Shown here one piece after another: positions 27,377 to 36,114 of a stretch of DNA of 64,000 bases; positions within the stretch are counted from its first letter, which is position 1, and every line of letters starts with the position of its first letter. The stretch spans positions 186,001-250,000 of the forward strand of contig NZ_PVZB01000007.1 of assembly GCF_003002025.1 (NCBI RefSeq). The letters run 5' to 3'. Under the pieces are notes generated by a model that was not told the origin of the DNA, did not search any database, and was given only the letters and a program-made list of their open reading frames with translations. A program made the position numbers and the translations under genes. The stretch comes from Paraburkholderia sp. BL25I1N1. Lineage in GTDB: Bacteria > Pseudomonadota > Gammaproteobacteria > Burkholderiales > Burkholderiaceae.

Positions 27377-28729
27377 CTACGACCTTGCCGCCTCGGTCGC
27401 CCCCGTCGGCTCCGGATCCGAAAACCCCGCCGCCGCTTCGAGCGAAGCATCGTGGTGCAGCAACAGCACGGCCGCGACGCCGACCAGCCCCGCGCCCGAC
27501 AGGCACAGCAAACCTGCGCCGAAGCCGCCGGTGCTGTCCTTGATCCAGCCCATCGCATACGGTCCAAAGAAACCCGCCAGATTGCCGAGCGAATTGACCG
27601 CGGCGATACCGCCCGCTGCCGCCGCACCCGACAGGAACGACGCCGGCAAGGTCCAGATCACCGGCAGGCAACCGAAGATGCCGAAGCCGGCAATCGACAG
27701 CGCGATCATTTTCTGCACCGGATTGTCGAGCCCGGCGGCCGCCGCGATGCCGCCCGCCGCCACCAGCAGCGCAATCGCCACGTGCCGTTTGCGTTCGAGC
27801 TTGCGGTCCGAGTGCCGTCCCCAGAAAACCATGCTGATCACGCCGACGATATACGGCAGCGACGTCACGAAGCCCGTCTGCAGATTGGTGAGCCCGAACG
27901 ATTTGACGATCTGCGGCAGGAAGAAGCTCAGCCCGTAGTTGGTTGCGTTCGCACCGAAATAGATCAGCGCGACCGCGAGCACGCGCGGGTTGAAGAGCGC
28001 CTCTTTGACGCTGAACTTATGCACCGCTTCGCGATGCGCGCGCTCCTGCGTCTGGCGTGCGACCAGCCAGCCGCGTTCGTCGGCGGCGAGCCAGGTGGCG
28101 TCGGCGGGCTTGTCGGTGAGGTAGGAGAGGACGACGAAGGCGAGCACCAGCGCGGGCGCCGCCTCGATCAGATAGACCCACTGCCAGCCGGCCAGTCCGG
28201 CGAAGCCGTCCATCGACAGCAAGGCGCCGGAAATCGGGCCGCCGATCACCGTGGACAGCGGAATCGCCGCCATGAAATAGCCGACTACGCGACCGCGATA
28301 CGCGGCGGGAAACCACAGCGTGAGCAGGAAGATGATGCCCGGGAAGAAACCCGCCTCCGCCACGCCGAGCAGAATCCGCAGCCCGTAAAACACGTGCGCG
28401 GCAGAAAGTCCCGTGAAACGCGCAATATCTGGGATATACGCCATTGCGCCCGCGAGAATGCCCCACGTGAACATGATCCGCGCGATCCAGCGGCGCGCGC
28501 CGAATTTCTCCAGCAGCAGATTAGATGGGACTTCGAAGAAAAAATACGCGATGAAGAAAATCCCGGCGCCGAAACCGAAAGCACTCGCGGACAGGCCGAG
28601 CGCCTTGTTCATCTGCAGTGCCGCAAAGCCGACGTTGACGCGGTCGAGATAGGCAATGAAATAACACAGGATAAGGAACGGCACGAGCCGAACCGTTACG
28701 CGTTTCATGGTGCGTGCTTCGAGATCCAT
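27377..28729 (-). CDS. MFS transporter, anion:cation symporter family
   Basis: A 450-residue permease with 12 membrane segments. The N-terminal 'IAYLDRVNVGFAALQMNKAL' is the hallmark of the ACS family (tartrate, phthalate, glucarate, 4-hydroxyphenylacetate transporters), followed by 'FFEVPSNLLLEKFGARRWI'. The central loop contains 'LTDKPADATWLAADERGWL', also a family feature. A GGAGGAG ribosome site precedes ATG 28729. It lies 108 nt downstream of the GH15 gene on the same strand but has its own apparent translation signals; an organic acid is the likely substrate. Confidence 0.92.
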   Translation of the reverse strand: MDLEARTMKRVTVRLVPFLILCYFIAYLDRVNVGFAALQMNKALGLSASAFGFGAGIFFIAYFFFEVPSNLLLEKFGARRWIARIMFTWGILAGAMAYIPDIARFTGLSAAHVFYGLRILLGVAEAGFFPGIIFLLTLWFPAAYRGRVVGYFMAAIPLSTVIGGPISGALLSMDGFAGLAGWQWVYLIEAAPALVLAFVVLSYLTDKPADATWLAADERGWLVARQTQERAHREAVHKFSVKEALFNPRVLAVALIYFGANATNYGLSFFLPQIVKSFGLTNLQTGFVTSLPYIVGVISMVFWGRHSDRKLERKRHVAIALLVAAGGIAAAAGLDNPVQKMIALSIAGFGIFGCLPVIWTLPASFLSGAAAAGGIAAVNSLGNLAGFFGPYAMGWIKDSTGGFGAGLLCLSGAGLVGVAAVLLLHHDASLEAAAGFSDPEPTGATEAARS

Positions 28730-28837
28730 CGATGTCTCCTCCGGTTTAGCATCCGGCTGGTTTAAATGATGTCGTTACAGACTAGACGCTGAAAACCGAT
28801 TCCGGAAGGTTTTTGCACAGTGCGCAATGCGGCGTGC

Positions 28838-30709
28838 TCAGGTCCACGGAACGTGAACCTTGTCGAGATTGCGGTCGAGCTGGTACGCGGCGCTGATCAG
28901 CGCGAGATGCGTGAGCGCCTGCGGAAAATTGCCGAGCGCCTCGCCGCTGGTGGCCACTTCCTCGGAAAACAGGCCGACGTGATTCGCGTACGCGAGCATC
29001 TTTTCGAACACGAGGCGGCCTTCGTCCACGCGTCCGGCGCGCGCCAGCGCTTCCGCATACCAGAACGAACAGGCGCTGAAGCCGCCTTCGATGCCGGGCA
29101 GACCGTCGAGCGTCGTGCCGCGTGTATAGCGGAAGATCAGCGGGTCCACTTTCAGTTCGCTGCCGATCGCGTCGAGCGTGCCGAGCCAGCGCGGATCAGT
29201 CGGGCCGATGAAGCGCACGAGCGGCATCATCAACGCGGACGCATCGAGCCGTTGCGAATCCGGCGTCTGCACGAACGCGTTCAGTTTGTCGTTCCAGAAG
29301 TGCTCGTGAATGTCGGCGTGGATCGCGTCGCGCGTGTCGAACCACCGTTTGAGCGGGGCAGGCAGGGAACGCTTTTCCGCCAGACGCAGCGCGCGGTCCA
29401 CCGTGACCCAGCACATCAGCCGCGAATGGAGCAGGGGCCGCAGGCCGTTGCGAAACTCCCAGATGCCGTGGTCCGGTTCGCGCCAGTGTTCGACCACATA
29501 GTCGACCGTGCGCGTGACGTCGCGCCAGCCGTCGTGCGAGATCGCGGCGCCGTACTTGTTGTACAGATAGATCGCGTCGAGCAGCGCGCCGTATACGTCG
29601 AGCTGGATCTGATCGCGCGCGGCGTTGCCGACGAGCGGCACGCCCGCAGCGCCATCGTCGTTCGACAGCGCCGCGATTTCGGTTTCTTCCGGCGGCTCCT
29701 TGCCGTCGACGGTGTACATGACGTTCAGCGAGCCGTCCGAGTCGCATTGCCGGCTGCGTCCGGCGATCCATGTCATGAAATTCCGCGCTTCGCCGGTATA
29801 GCCGAGACGCAGCAGCGCGTACACGGAGAACGCGGCGTCGCGAATCCATGTGAAACGGTAGTCCCAGCGGCGCGAACCGTCGAGCGCTTCGGGAAGCCCG
29901 AAGGTCGGCGCGGCGACGATCGCGCCATGCTCGCTGGAACTGAGCAGCTTCAAGGTCAGCGCCGAGCGCATCACGACCTCACGGTAGCGGCCGCGATAAG
30001 TGGATTGCGCCGACCAGCTTCGCCAGTAGCGGACCGTATCGGTCAGCGCCGCTTCGCAATCGAACGCCTTTTCGCGCAAGCCATCGGCGTCGCCGAAAGC
30101 GAAGCCGGCCGTTTCGCCATGACTCAGCTCGAACTCCGCGTGCGCGGCGCCGTGGTCGAGCGCGAGCGGCACGGTGCTGTTCAGGCGCAGTTGCATGCCG
30201 CTTTCAATGCCGGCTTTGGCGGCGGCGTGAAATTCGACGCCGCCGTTTTTATCGATGTGAGCCGTGTGGGCGCCGCGTGCATAGTCGAAGCGCGGCTCGC
30301 AACGCATCCTGAACGCCATGCGCCCGTGCACGACCCGCACGACGCGGATCACGCAGTTGGGTAGCGGCGCGTCAGCAGCGGCGCTGCCGCCATCCTCGGG
30401 CACCGGCATGAAGTCCATCAGTTCGCAGACGCCCTCGGGCGTCATGAAACGGGTCAGCAGGACATTGGTGTCGGGCAGATACATCTGCTTGACGTTGGCG
30501 CCTTCGAACGCGGGTTCGATCGAGAAAGCGCCGCCGCGCGACGGCTCGAGCAGGCCGGCAAAAATCGCCGGCGAGTCGATGCGCGGAAAGCACATGAAGT
30601 CGATCGAGCCGCGCAGCGAGACGAGCGCCGTGGTCTTCATATTGCCGATCACGCCGCGCGCGTCGGTCGGCAGGGCGGGTCTCGGTGGAACAGGTCGTTG
30701 ATCGGGCAT
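28838..30709 (-). CDS. Glycoside hydrolase family 15 (glucoamylase/trehalase-like)
   Basis: A 623-residue GH15 protein. The N-terminal beta-sandwich begins 'ALVSLRGSIDFMCFPRIDSP', and the (alpha/alpha)6 barrel has 'SRRWDYRFTWIRDAAFSVYA', 'EPDHGIWEFRNGLRPLLHS' (general acid Glu) and the C-terminal 'EEVATSGEALGNFPQALTH' (general base Glu). Members hydrolyse alpha-glucosidic bonds in starch-like glucans or trehalose. No signal peptide is seen, so it should act in the cytoplasm, perhaps on storage glucan or trehalose. It starts about 200 nt from the divergent lipoprotein gene. Confidence 0.93.
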   Translation of the reverse strand: MPDQRPVPPRPALPTDARGVIGNMKTTALVSLRGSIDFMCFPRIDSPAIFAGLLEPSRGGAFSIEPAFEGANVKQMYLPDTNVLLTRFMTPEGVCELMDFMPVPEDGGSAAADAPLPNCVIRVVRVVHGRMAFRMRCEPRFDYARGAHTAHIDKNGGVEFHAAAKAGIESGMQLRLNSTVPLALDHGAAHAEFELSHGETAGFAFGDADGLREKAFDCEAALTDTVRYWRSWSAQSTYRGRYREVVMRSALTLKLLSSSEHGAIVAAPTFGLPEALDGSRRWDYRFTWIRDAAFSVYALLRLGYTGEARNFMTWIAGRSRQCDSDGSLNVMYTVDGKEPPEETEIAALSNDDGAAGVPLVGNAARDQIQLDVYGALLDAIYLYNKYGAAISHDGWRDVTRTVDYVVEHWREPDHGIWEFRNGLRPLLHSRLMCWVTVDRALRLAEKRSLPAPLKRWFDTRDAIHADIHEHFWNDKLNAFVQTPDSQRLDASALMMPLVRFIGPTDPRWLGTLDAIGSELKVDPLIFRYTRGTTLDGLPGIEGGFSACSFWYAEALARAGRVDEGRLVFEKMLAYANHVGLFSEEVATSGEALGNFPQALTHLALISAAYQLDRNLDKVHVPWT

Positions 30710-30909
30710 GTCTGCACACTCCGTGAAGCGAGCCGCGATGCGCTCATACGAAACCCGTCAGCAACGTCTGTGCCGCGCCGTTTGCGCGGGCCGGGCGGGG
30801 ATTGTTCGGGCGCGCGCAACAGTGTTTTCGGGTGGTGAGGCTGATCTCTTACGCGTGATTGCGGATAATTTCATGATTGGTTAATCCGCAAAAATTCTGC
30901 AGGTGATAC

Positions 30910-31281
30910 ATGTTCAACACTGTCTCAGGCCGCATCCCGGAACGGGGCGAGGCATCCGGGGCGCTCGCGGCGCGAAACGCATTGTCAGGGCGCGCCCGTG
31001 CCTTCATTGCGGCCGTGGCGGCGTGCGCGAGTCTCGTGGGCTGCGCCAGTTCCAGCGACGTGGTCGCCACCGGCAAAGCTAATACTTATACGGTCGCGGC
31101 CAGCGCGACAGGCGGACGCCTCGCGTGGGCCCGCGCGCATGAGCATGCGATGAGCGAGGCGCGCGATTACTGCGAGCGTCGCGGCATGCAGGCCAGCGTG
31201 GTGACGGAAACCGTCAGCGGCGTGCAAGGGTTGACGGAGCATGGGTCGTCGATGAGTTTCGAATGTCATCCGAAGTTTTAG
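30910..31281 (+). CDS. Putative lipoprotein, 123 aa
   Basis: The N-terminal region is unusually long before a hydrophobic stretch 'AFIAAVAACASLVGC' ending in a lipobox-like LVGC. The mature part is about 75 residues: 'SSSDVVATGKANTYTVAASA', then a region with two Cys (EARDYCERRG and SFECHPKF) that could form a disulphide. No family is recognised beyond generic small Burkholderiales lipoproteins. AGGTGA is a fair ribosome site. If translation actually begins at a later codon, the signal peptide would be shorter and more typical. Confidence 0.65.
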   Translation: MFNTVSGRIPERGEASGALAARNALSGRARAFIAAVAACASLVGCASSSDVVATGKANTYTVAASATGGRLAWARAHEHAMSEARDYCERRGMQASVVTETVSGVQGLTEHGSSMSFECHPKF

Positions 31282-31376
31282 GCGCGGCGGGGGCGCTGCG
31301 AAGTCGGCAAGCAACTCGGGCGTAAGAACTCCCGCGCTCCTCCGCTTCCCGGTCAGGCGTCGACGTCAATGCAGTT

Positions 31377-31808
31377 TCACTTCTTGTCAAACGTAACCAG
31401 CTTCTTGTCTTTCGTATCGGCCACGAAAATCGCCAGCAGCCTGGCGGGTTCGGCATCGCTCGCGTTTTCGCTCACGGTGTGATGCACGCCGGGCTTCTCG
31501 GTCCAATGCTCACCCGCGTGGTAGACGCGCTCTTCGCCGTCGTTCACGCGGCTGCGGATCGCCCCCGACAGCACGTAGCCGACCACGAAAGCCTGGCCGT
31601 GCCGATGCGGCGTCGACTTGCCGCCGGGCGCATAGTCGACGACGAGCGCCGTCATCGTCTTGCCCGGCACGTTGGCGATCGCCTCGGTGAACGCTGGCGT
31701 GATCGTCTCGTGCGGCGCGCTCGCGTCAGCGGCGAATGCGGGCTGGGCAACCCCGAAAATGGAGAGGCCGACGAGCACGGCCGCCGCGCTCAGTGTGCGA
31801 ATCATCAT
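31377..31808 (-). CDS. Exported cupin-domain protein
   Basis: A 143-residue protein with a signal peptide (MMIRTLSAAAVLVGLSIFG...AFA) and one cupin domain. The first cupin motif is 'PHRHGQAFVVGYVLSGAIRS', which holds two His and no Glu in the usual place, and the second is 'HWTEKPGVHHTVSENAS'. A metal site in the periplasm is likely, function unknown. Its start overlaps the end of the azoreductase gene by 4 nt (ATGA), so it is cotranscribed and translationally coupled with it. Confidence 0.85.
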   Translation of the reverse strand: MMIRTLSAAAVLVGLSIFGVAQPAFAADASAPHETITPAFTEAIANVPGKTMTALVVDYAPGGKSTPHRHGQAFVVGYVLSGAIRSRVNDGEERVYHAGEHWTEKPGVHHTVSENASDAEPARLLAIFVADTKDKKLVTFDKK

Positions 31809-32488
31809 GCTGTGACTCCTGACAAAGCGTGAATGGTTGCATTGCTCAAATCCGCTGACGACGACGCCCAGTTCGACGCCACCGCGTCCAGTTCGGCGCG
31901 TGCGCGCTGAAGCGCCTCCGTGCGCGCCTCGGGAACGGCAAACTGCAGCGGCTGGGCATCGACAAAGGTCGGATCGGCGACGCCGAGGAAGCCGAACGCG
32001 GCTCTCAGCGAAGGCGTGAGCGCATCCATGCCTTCATAAGGCGAACCCGCGCGCAAATCCGCGCCGCGGCTCGTGATGAAGAGCACTTTCTGACGTGAAA
32101 GCTGGCCGACCACGCGGCCGTCGTCCGCATTCACATAGGTCAGGCCCGTACGCGTGATGCTGTCGATAAACGCCTTGAACGCGGAGGGCATCGACCAGTT
32201 GTACATAGGCATGGCGAAGACGAACGCATCGGCGTCGAGCAGGCGCTGGCACAGCGCATCCGAACCGGCCAGCGCCGCCTTCATGGCAGGCGTGCGATCC
32301 TGCGCGGCCGTGTACGTGGCGATGGCGAAAGCCTCGTTGACGTGCGGCGGGGTGTCGATCGTGACATCCAGATAATCGACTTCGACCTGCGCGCCTTCTT
32401 CGCGCAGGCGTTCCAGAAAATAGCGGCTCAATGCGCGCGAGTTGGATCGCTCGCGCTTGGCGCTGGCGTCGACGTGCATGATCTTCAT
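31805..32488 (-). CDS. azoR: FMN-dependent NADH-azoreductase
   Basis: Flavodoxin-like quinone/azo reductase of 227 residues. The FMN phosphate site is near 'HVDASAKRERSNSRALSRYF', the flavin ring site is 'FAMPMYNWSMPSAFKAFID', and 'FITSRGADLRAGSPYEGMDA' is the third conserved loop. It reduces azo dyes and quinones with NADH, helping against quinone stress. AAGGA precedes ATG 32488. It is divergent from the MarR regulator and its operator, so it may belong to the same regulon, with the exported cupin as its operon partner. Confidence 0.9.
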   Translation of the reverse strand: MKIMHVDASAKRERSNSRALSRYFLERLREEGAQVEVDYLDVTIDTPPHVNEAFAIATYTAAQDRTPAMKAALAGSDALCQRLLDADAFVFAMPMYNWSMPSAFKAFIDSITRTGLTYVNADDGRVVGQLSRQKVLFITSRGADLRAGSPYEGMDALTPSLRAAFGFLGVADPTFVDAQPLQFAVPEARTEALQRARAELDAVASNWASSSADLSNATIHALSGVTA

Positions 32489-32676
32489 GAATTCCGTCCT
32501 TCCGTGAGTGACTGGGTGGTTTAGCGTGAGAACAGATTAAATGCTCGAATGGCTTTGCGAAATGACCGATTTTCGCTAATTCAAGGTGACCACTTCGCGC
32601 ACCCACGGTGGCCAACACGCAGCGGACTAGGGCATATAAATGAAACAGTCATGTGCCGGAAGCGATCCTTGCGGAT

Positions 32677-32692
32677 ATCTGACTTTGCAGAT
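32677..32692. promoter_or_regulatory. Candidate MarR operator, copy 1 (marR/azoR intergenic)
   Basis: ATCTGACTTTGCAGAT is an imperfect palindrome with outer arms ATCTG and CAGAT. It lies 32 nt before the marR start, in the divergent region shared with azoR. Related sequences precede the outer-membrane efflux gene (33215-33230) and emrB (36071-36086). Confidence 0.65.
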
Positions 32693-32723
32693 AAAGTTAA
32701 ACGCACTGAACGAGGGGGCACGC

Positions 32724-33161
32724 ATGAAGCACTACACGCCGGACAATTTCAGCCTGACGCTGAGCGTGGGTTTCTTGATCAACAAGGCACGCAACCTGTT
32801 GATCAACGAAATGGACGCCGCGCTGAAGGATCTGGATATCACCAGTCAGCAGATGGGCATTCTGCTGTCCATGCGCCGGGGTTTCGCCACCACGCCGTTC
32901 GAATTGTCGCGCTTGCTCGGCATCGACACCGGTTTGATGACGCGCATGCTCGACAAGCTGGAAATCAAGGGCTTGCTGGAACGCTCGCGCAGCATCGAAG
33001 ACCGCCGCGTCGTCAACCTGAAACTGACGGAAGAGGGCGAAGCGGTCGCCGCGCGGCTTCCGGAGATCGCGCCGGTGGTGCTGAACCGCCGTCTAAAGAA
33101 GTTTACGAAAGCCGAATTCGAGGAATTGCGCCGTCTGCTGAATAAGTTTCTCGCGGAGTAG
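32724..33161 (+). CDS. MarR-family transcriptional regulator of efflux genes
   Basis: A 145-residue winged-helix regulator. The DNA-binding core is 'TTPFELSRLLGIDTGLMTRM' followed by the wing 'RSRSIEDRRVVNLKLTEEG', the classic MarR DxR wing. Dimerisation helices flank it. GAGGGGG stands before ATG 32724. It leads directly into the efflux genes (70 nt to the outer-membrane lipoprotein), as in emrR-emrAB-type loci, and probably represses itself, the pump and perhaps azoR until bound by a phenolic or similar ligand. Confidence 0.9.
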   Translation: MKHYTPDNFSLTLSVGFLINKARNLLINEMDAALKDLDITSQQMGILLSMRRGFATTPFELSRLLGIDTGLMTRMLDKLEIKGLLERSRSIEDRRVVNLKLTEEGEAVAARLPEIAPVVLNRRLKKFTKAEFEELRRLLNKFLAE

Positions 33162-33214
33162 GCGAGGCCAGCCAAACATGCTGCGAATGCTCGCGGCAAT
33201 TTTTTCAACCTTTT

Positions 33215-33230
33215 ATCTGACAAGTCAGAC
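33215..33230. promoter_or_regulatory. Candidate MarR operator, copy 2, abutting the start codon of the outer-membrane factor
   Basis: ATCTGACAAGTCAGAC contains a perfect 14-bp inverted repeat (TCTGAC, AA, GTCAGA). It ends one base before the ATG at 33232, so no ribosome site separates operator from start codon. Repressor bound here would cover the translation start region. Confidence 0.7.
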
Positions 33231-33231
33231 A

Positions 33232-34749
33232 ATGAAACCACAATTAATTCCACGGACAGCCGGCTCGCGGATCGCGAAGGCTGGTGTGACGGTGATCTTC
33301 GCGGCCGTACTGTCCGCCTGCGCGAATTACGCCGGTATCTCGAGCGACAAGCAGATGGCGCAAGCGCAGACCTACGCGACTCAACAAAGCATTCCGCGAG
33401 ACAACGGTCATTGGCCGGCCGCCGATTGGGCCGACCAGTTCGGCGACGCACAACTGAAGGCCTTGCTCGCTGAAGCGCTGAAGGGCAATCCGTCGGTCGA
33501 GCAGGCGCGCGCCCGCGTCGCGGCGGCCGCCGCGTACAGCGATACGGCGAAGGCGAGTACGCTGCCGAAAGTCGGCGCGGACTATTCGCTGACGCGTCAG
33601 CAGTATTCGGGCACGGCGCTCGTGCCGCCGCCGTACGGCGGGTCGTGGCAAACGGAGAACAAGGGCTTGCTGTCCGCGTCCTACGATCTCGATCTGTGGG
33701 GCAAGAATCGCGAAGCGCTGAAAGCGTCGCTGTCGCAGCTGCAGGCGACCCAGGCGGACGAGGAAGTCGTCAAGCTGTCCCTCACGTCGGCCGTGGCGCG
33801 CGACTACAACCAGCTGGCGCGGCTCTATGCGTTGCGTGACATCGCGCAGGAAGAAATCACCCAGCGCGAACAGATCGACCGCATTACCGCCGGGCGCATC
33901 GCAACGGGCCTCGACACGCAAGTGGAACGCAAGACCGCGCAGGCGAATCTCGCCACCAGCCGCGCGACGCTCGCGTCCATCGACGGCAGCATCGTCACGA
34001 CGCGCTATCAGTTGGCCGCCTTGCTTGGCGCCGGACCGGACCGCGGTCTCGCCATCGCGCGGCCGGCACTCGGCGTGGGCGACGAAGTGCGCCTGCCCGA
34101 CAACCTGCCGGCCGATCTGGTGAGCCGCCGCCCCGACCTGGTCGCGGCGAAATGGCGCGTCGACGCGCTCACGCACGACGTCAAGGAAGCCAAGGCCGAG
34201 TTCTATCCCGACATCAACCTGAGCGCCGCGATCGGTCTCGACGCGTTCGGTTTCGGCCGTTTCCTGACGGCGGCGAGCCGCACGGCGTCGGTCGGCCCCG
34301 CGATCCATTTGCCGATTTTCGACGGCGGTCAGTTGCGCGCGCAACTGAAAGGGCGTTACGCCGATTTCGACTACGCCGTTGCCACATATAACCAGACGCT
34401 GGTCACGGCCTTGTCCGAAGTCGCGACGCAACTCGCGCAAATCCGTTCGACGGACGAGCAGCTCGCCGATGCGCAAGCCGCCCAGCAAGCCGCCCGCGAC
34501 GCCGATCAGTTGGCGCTCGTGCAATACAAGGCCGGCCTCACGAATCAGCTGACGGTGCTGAACGCCGACACCACGGCGCTCGCCGCCGACCAGCAGGTCG
34601 CGAATCTGAAGATGAGCCGGCGCGATCAGCAGATCGCGCTGGCCGCGGCGCTCGGCGGCGGTTATGTCGATAACGCCGCTTCGCTCGCCAGCAGCGGCGC
34701 CGCCGTTCCCGCCGCCTCGGCCAATCCCGTCGTCGCCGCCGCGCGTTAA
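33232..34749 (+). CDS. Outer-membrane efflux lipoprotein (NodT/OprM family)
   Basis: TolC-type outer-membrane channel of about 505 residues. A lipoprotein signal is seen as 'VTVIFAAVLSACANYAG', with lipobox LSAC. Two repeated OEP domains follow, with family landmarks 'SASYDLDLWGKNREALKA', 'LVSRRPDLVAAKWRVDA' and 'LPIFDGGQLRAQLKGRYADF'. It forms the outer part of a tripartite pump with the EmrA- and EmrB-like proteins encoded next. ATG 33232 gives a proper lipoprotein signal, but lacks a ribosome site and directly follows an operator; an upstream ATG at 33178 would add 18 residues. Confidence 0.9.
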   Translation: MKPQLIPRTAGSRIAKAGVTVIFAAVLSACANYAGISSDKQMAQAQTYATQQSIPRDNGHWPAADWADQFGDAQLKALLAEALKGNPSVEQARARVAAAAAYSDTAKASTLPKVGADYSLTRQQYSGTALVPPPYGGSWQTENKGLLSASYDLDLWGKNREALKASLSQLQATQADEEVVKLSLTSAVARDYNQLARLYALRDIAQEEITQREQIDRITAGRIATGLDTQVERKTAQANLATSRATLASIDGSIVTTRYQLAALLGAGPDRGLAIARPALGVGDEVRLPDNLPADLVSRRPDLVAAKWRVDALTHDVKEAKAEFYPDINLSAAIGLDAFGFGRFLTAASRTASVGPAIHLPIFDGGQLRAQLKGRYADFDYAVATYNQTLVTALSEVATQLAQIRSTDEQLADAQAAQQAARDADQLALVQYKAGLTNQLTVLNADTTALAADQQVANLKMSRRDQQIALAAALGGGYVDNAASLASSGAAVPAASANPVVAAAR

Positions 34750-34791
34750 AGCGCCATCGCGACACCTTGCCAAACTGTCAGGACCCACATC

Positions 34792-36033
34792 ATGAGCGAC
34801 ACGATCAACACCAGCCGCAAGACGGCGGACGCGGACCAACCCCTGCAAACGCAGCCCCCCACGAGGCGCAAGCTGCTGCTGTCCCTGCTGGCCGCCACCG
34901 TCGTGCTGGCCGGCGCGGGCTACGGCGCGTACTACTACACGAGCGGGCGCTACTACCAATCCACCGACGACGCCTACGTGAGCGGCAACCTCGTGCAACT
35001 GACGCCGCAAGTGAGCGGCACGGTGGTCGCGGTCAACGCCGACGACACGCAGATCGTCAAGCAGGGCGCGCCGATCGTCACGCTGGATAACGCTGACGCG
35101 AAGGTCGCGCTGTCGAACGCGGAAGCGACACTCGGCCAGACCGTGCGGCAGGTCAGCGGCCTGTATGTGAACAACGATTTCTACGCGGCGACGGTCGCGC
35201 AACGTCAATCGGATCTGGCCCGCGCCATCGACGACCTGAAGCGCCGTCAGGCGGTGGCCGAAACAGGCGCGGTGTCCGGCGAGGACATCGATCATGCCCG
35301 CGACGCCGTCAGTTCCGCGCAGGCCGCGCTCGACGCCGCGCGTCAGCAGGCCGAGGCCAATCATGCGCTGACCGACCGCACGTCGATCGAACAGCACCCG
35401 AACGTGCAGGCCGCGGCCTCGAAAGTGCGCGACGCTTACCTGAGCTACGCGCGCAACACCTTGCCCGCGCCCGTGACCGGCTACGTCGCGCGCCGTTCGG
35501 TGCAGGTCGGCCAGCGCGTTGCGCCGGGCACGCCGTTGATGGCGATCGTGCCGCTCGACGGCGTGTGGGTCGACGCGAATTTCAAGGAAAGCCAGTTGAG
35601 GCGCATGCGCATCGGCCAGCCCGTCACGCTCACCGCTGACGTGTACGGCTCCAGCGTCAAGTATCACGGCCGGGTTGAAGGCTTCTCGGCGGGCACGGGC
35701 TCGGCGTTCGCCGTACTGCCCGCGCAGAACGCCACCGGCAACTGGATCAAGGTCGTGCAGCGTCTGCCGGCGCGGATCCTGCTCGATCAGAATGAACTGA
35801 ACGCGCACCCGCTGCGCATTGGGCTGTCGATGCAGGTCGAGGTCGACACGCACGAGGAAACCGGCGCTCAACTCGGCGCGGCGGTCAACACCTCGTATCA
35901 CACCGACGTATTCGCACGGTACGGCGACGAAGCCGACGCGGAGATCGCCCGGATCATCGAGCAGAACATGCCGGCGAAGCACGCGGTGGCCGCGAGCCCC
36001 ACGCAGAAAAACACCGCGCGCAAGGCCGGTTGA
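34792..36033 (+). CDS. emrA: EmrA-like membrane fusion (HlyD-family) protein
   Basis: A 413-residue periplasmic adaptor anchored by one N-terminal membrane helix ('LLLSLLAATVVLAGAGYGAYY'). It has the biotinyl-lipoyl half-motifs 'DDAYVSGNLVQLTPQVSG' and 'LPAPVTGYVARRSVQVGQR', a coiled-coil hairpin between them (about residues 105-205), and a beta-barrel with 'VWVDANFKESQLRRMRIGQP', typical of EmrA. It bridges the inner-membrane EmrB-like transporter to the outer-membrane lipoprotein. It lies 42 nt after the outer-membrane gene. Confidence 0.93.
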   Translation: MSDTINTSRKTADADQPLQTQPPTRRKLLLSLLAATVVLAGAGYGAYYYTSGRYYQSTDDAYVSGNLVQLTPQVSGTVVAVNADDTQIVKQGAPIVTLDNADAKVALSNAEATLGQTVRQVSGLYVNNDFYAATVAQRQSDLARAIDDLKRRQAVAETGAVSGEDIDHARDAVSSAQAALDAARQQAEANHALTDRTSIEQHPNVQAAASKVRDAYLSYARNTLPAPVTGYVARRSVQVGQRVAPGTPLMAIVPLDGVWVDANFKESQLRRMRIGQPVTLTADVYGSSVKYHGRVEGFSAGTGSAFAVLPAQNATGNWIKVVQRLPARILLDQNELNAHPLRIGLSMQVEVDTHEETGAQLGAAVNTSYHTDVFARYGDEADAEIARIIEQNMPAKHAVAASPTQKNTARKAG

Positions 36034-36070
36034 AGCCACGACCACCTAGCGGCGTTTTTTTTGCGCATTT

Positions 36071-36086
36071 AACTGATAAGTCAGAT
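36071..36086. promoter_or_regulatory. Candidate MarR operator, copy 3, between emrA and emrB
   Basis: Read on the minus strand, ATCTGACTTATCAGTT matches the other two copies (consensus about ATCTGACWWRTCAGAT). It is 28 nt before the emrB start, after a run of eight T at about 36054-36061. This implies a separate regulated promoter for emrB inside the operon. Confidence 0.6.
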
Positions 36087-36114
36087 AGTTTTGCCTTCCT
36101 CGACAGGTGATGAA

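Noticed and set aside
33244..36045. A 933-codon open frame antisense to the efflux genes
   Set aside because: It covers three clear genes on the other strand, is rich in Arg/Gly/Val as expected from GC-rich shadow frames, and has no recognisable domain.
36053..36061. T-run after emrA as an intrinsic terminator
   Set aside because: No convincing GC stem stands directly before the run of T; emrB follows with its own operator, so partial termination is possible but not shown.
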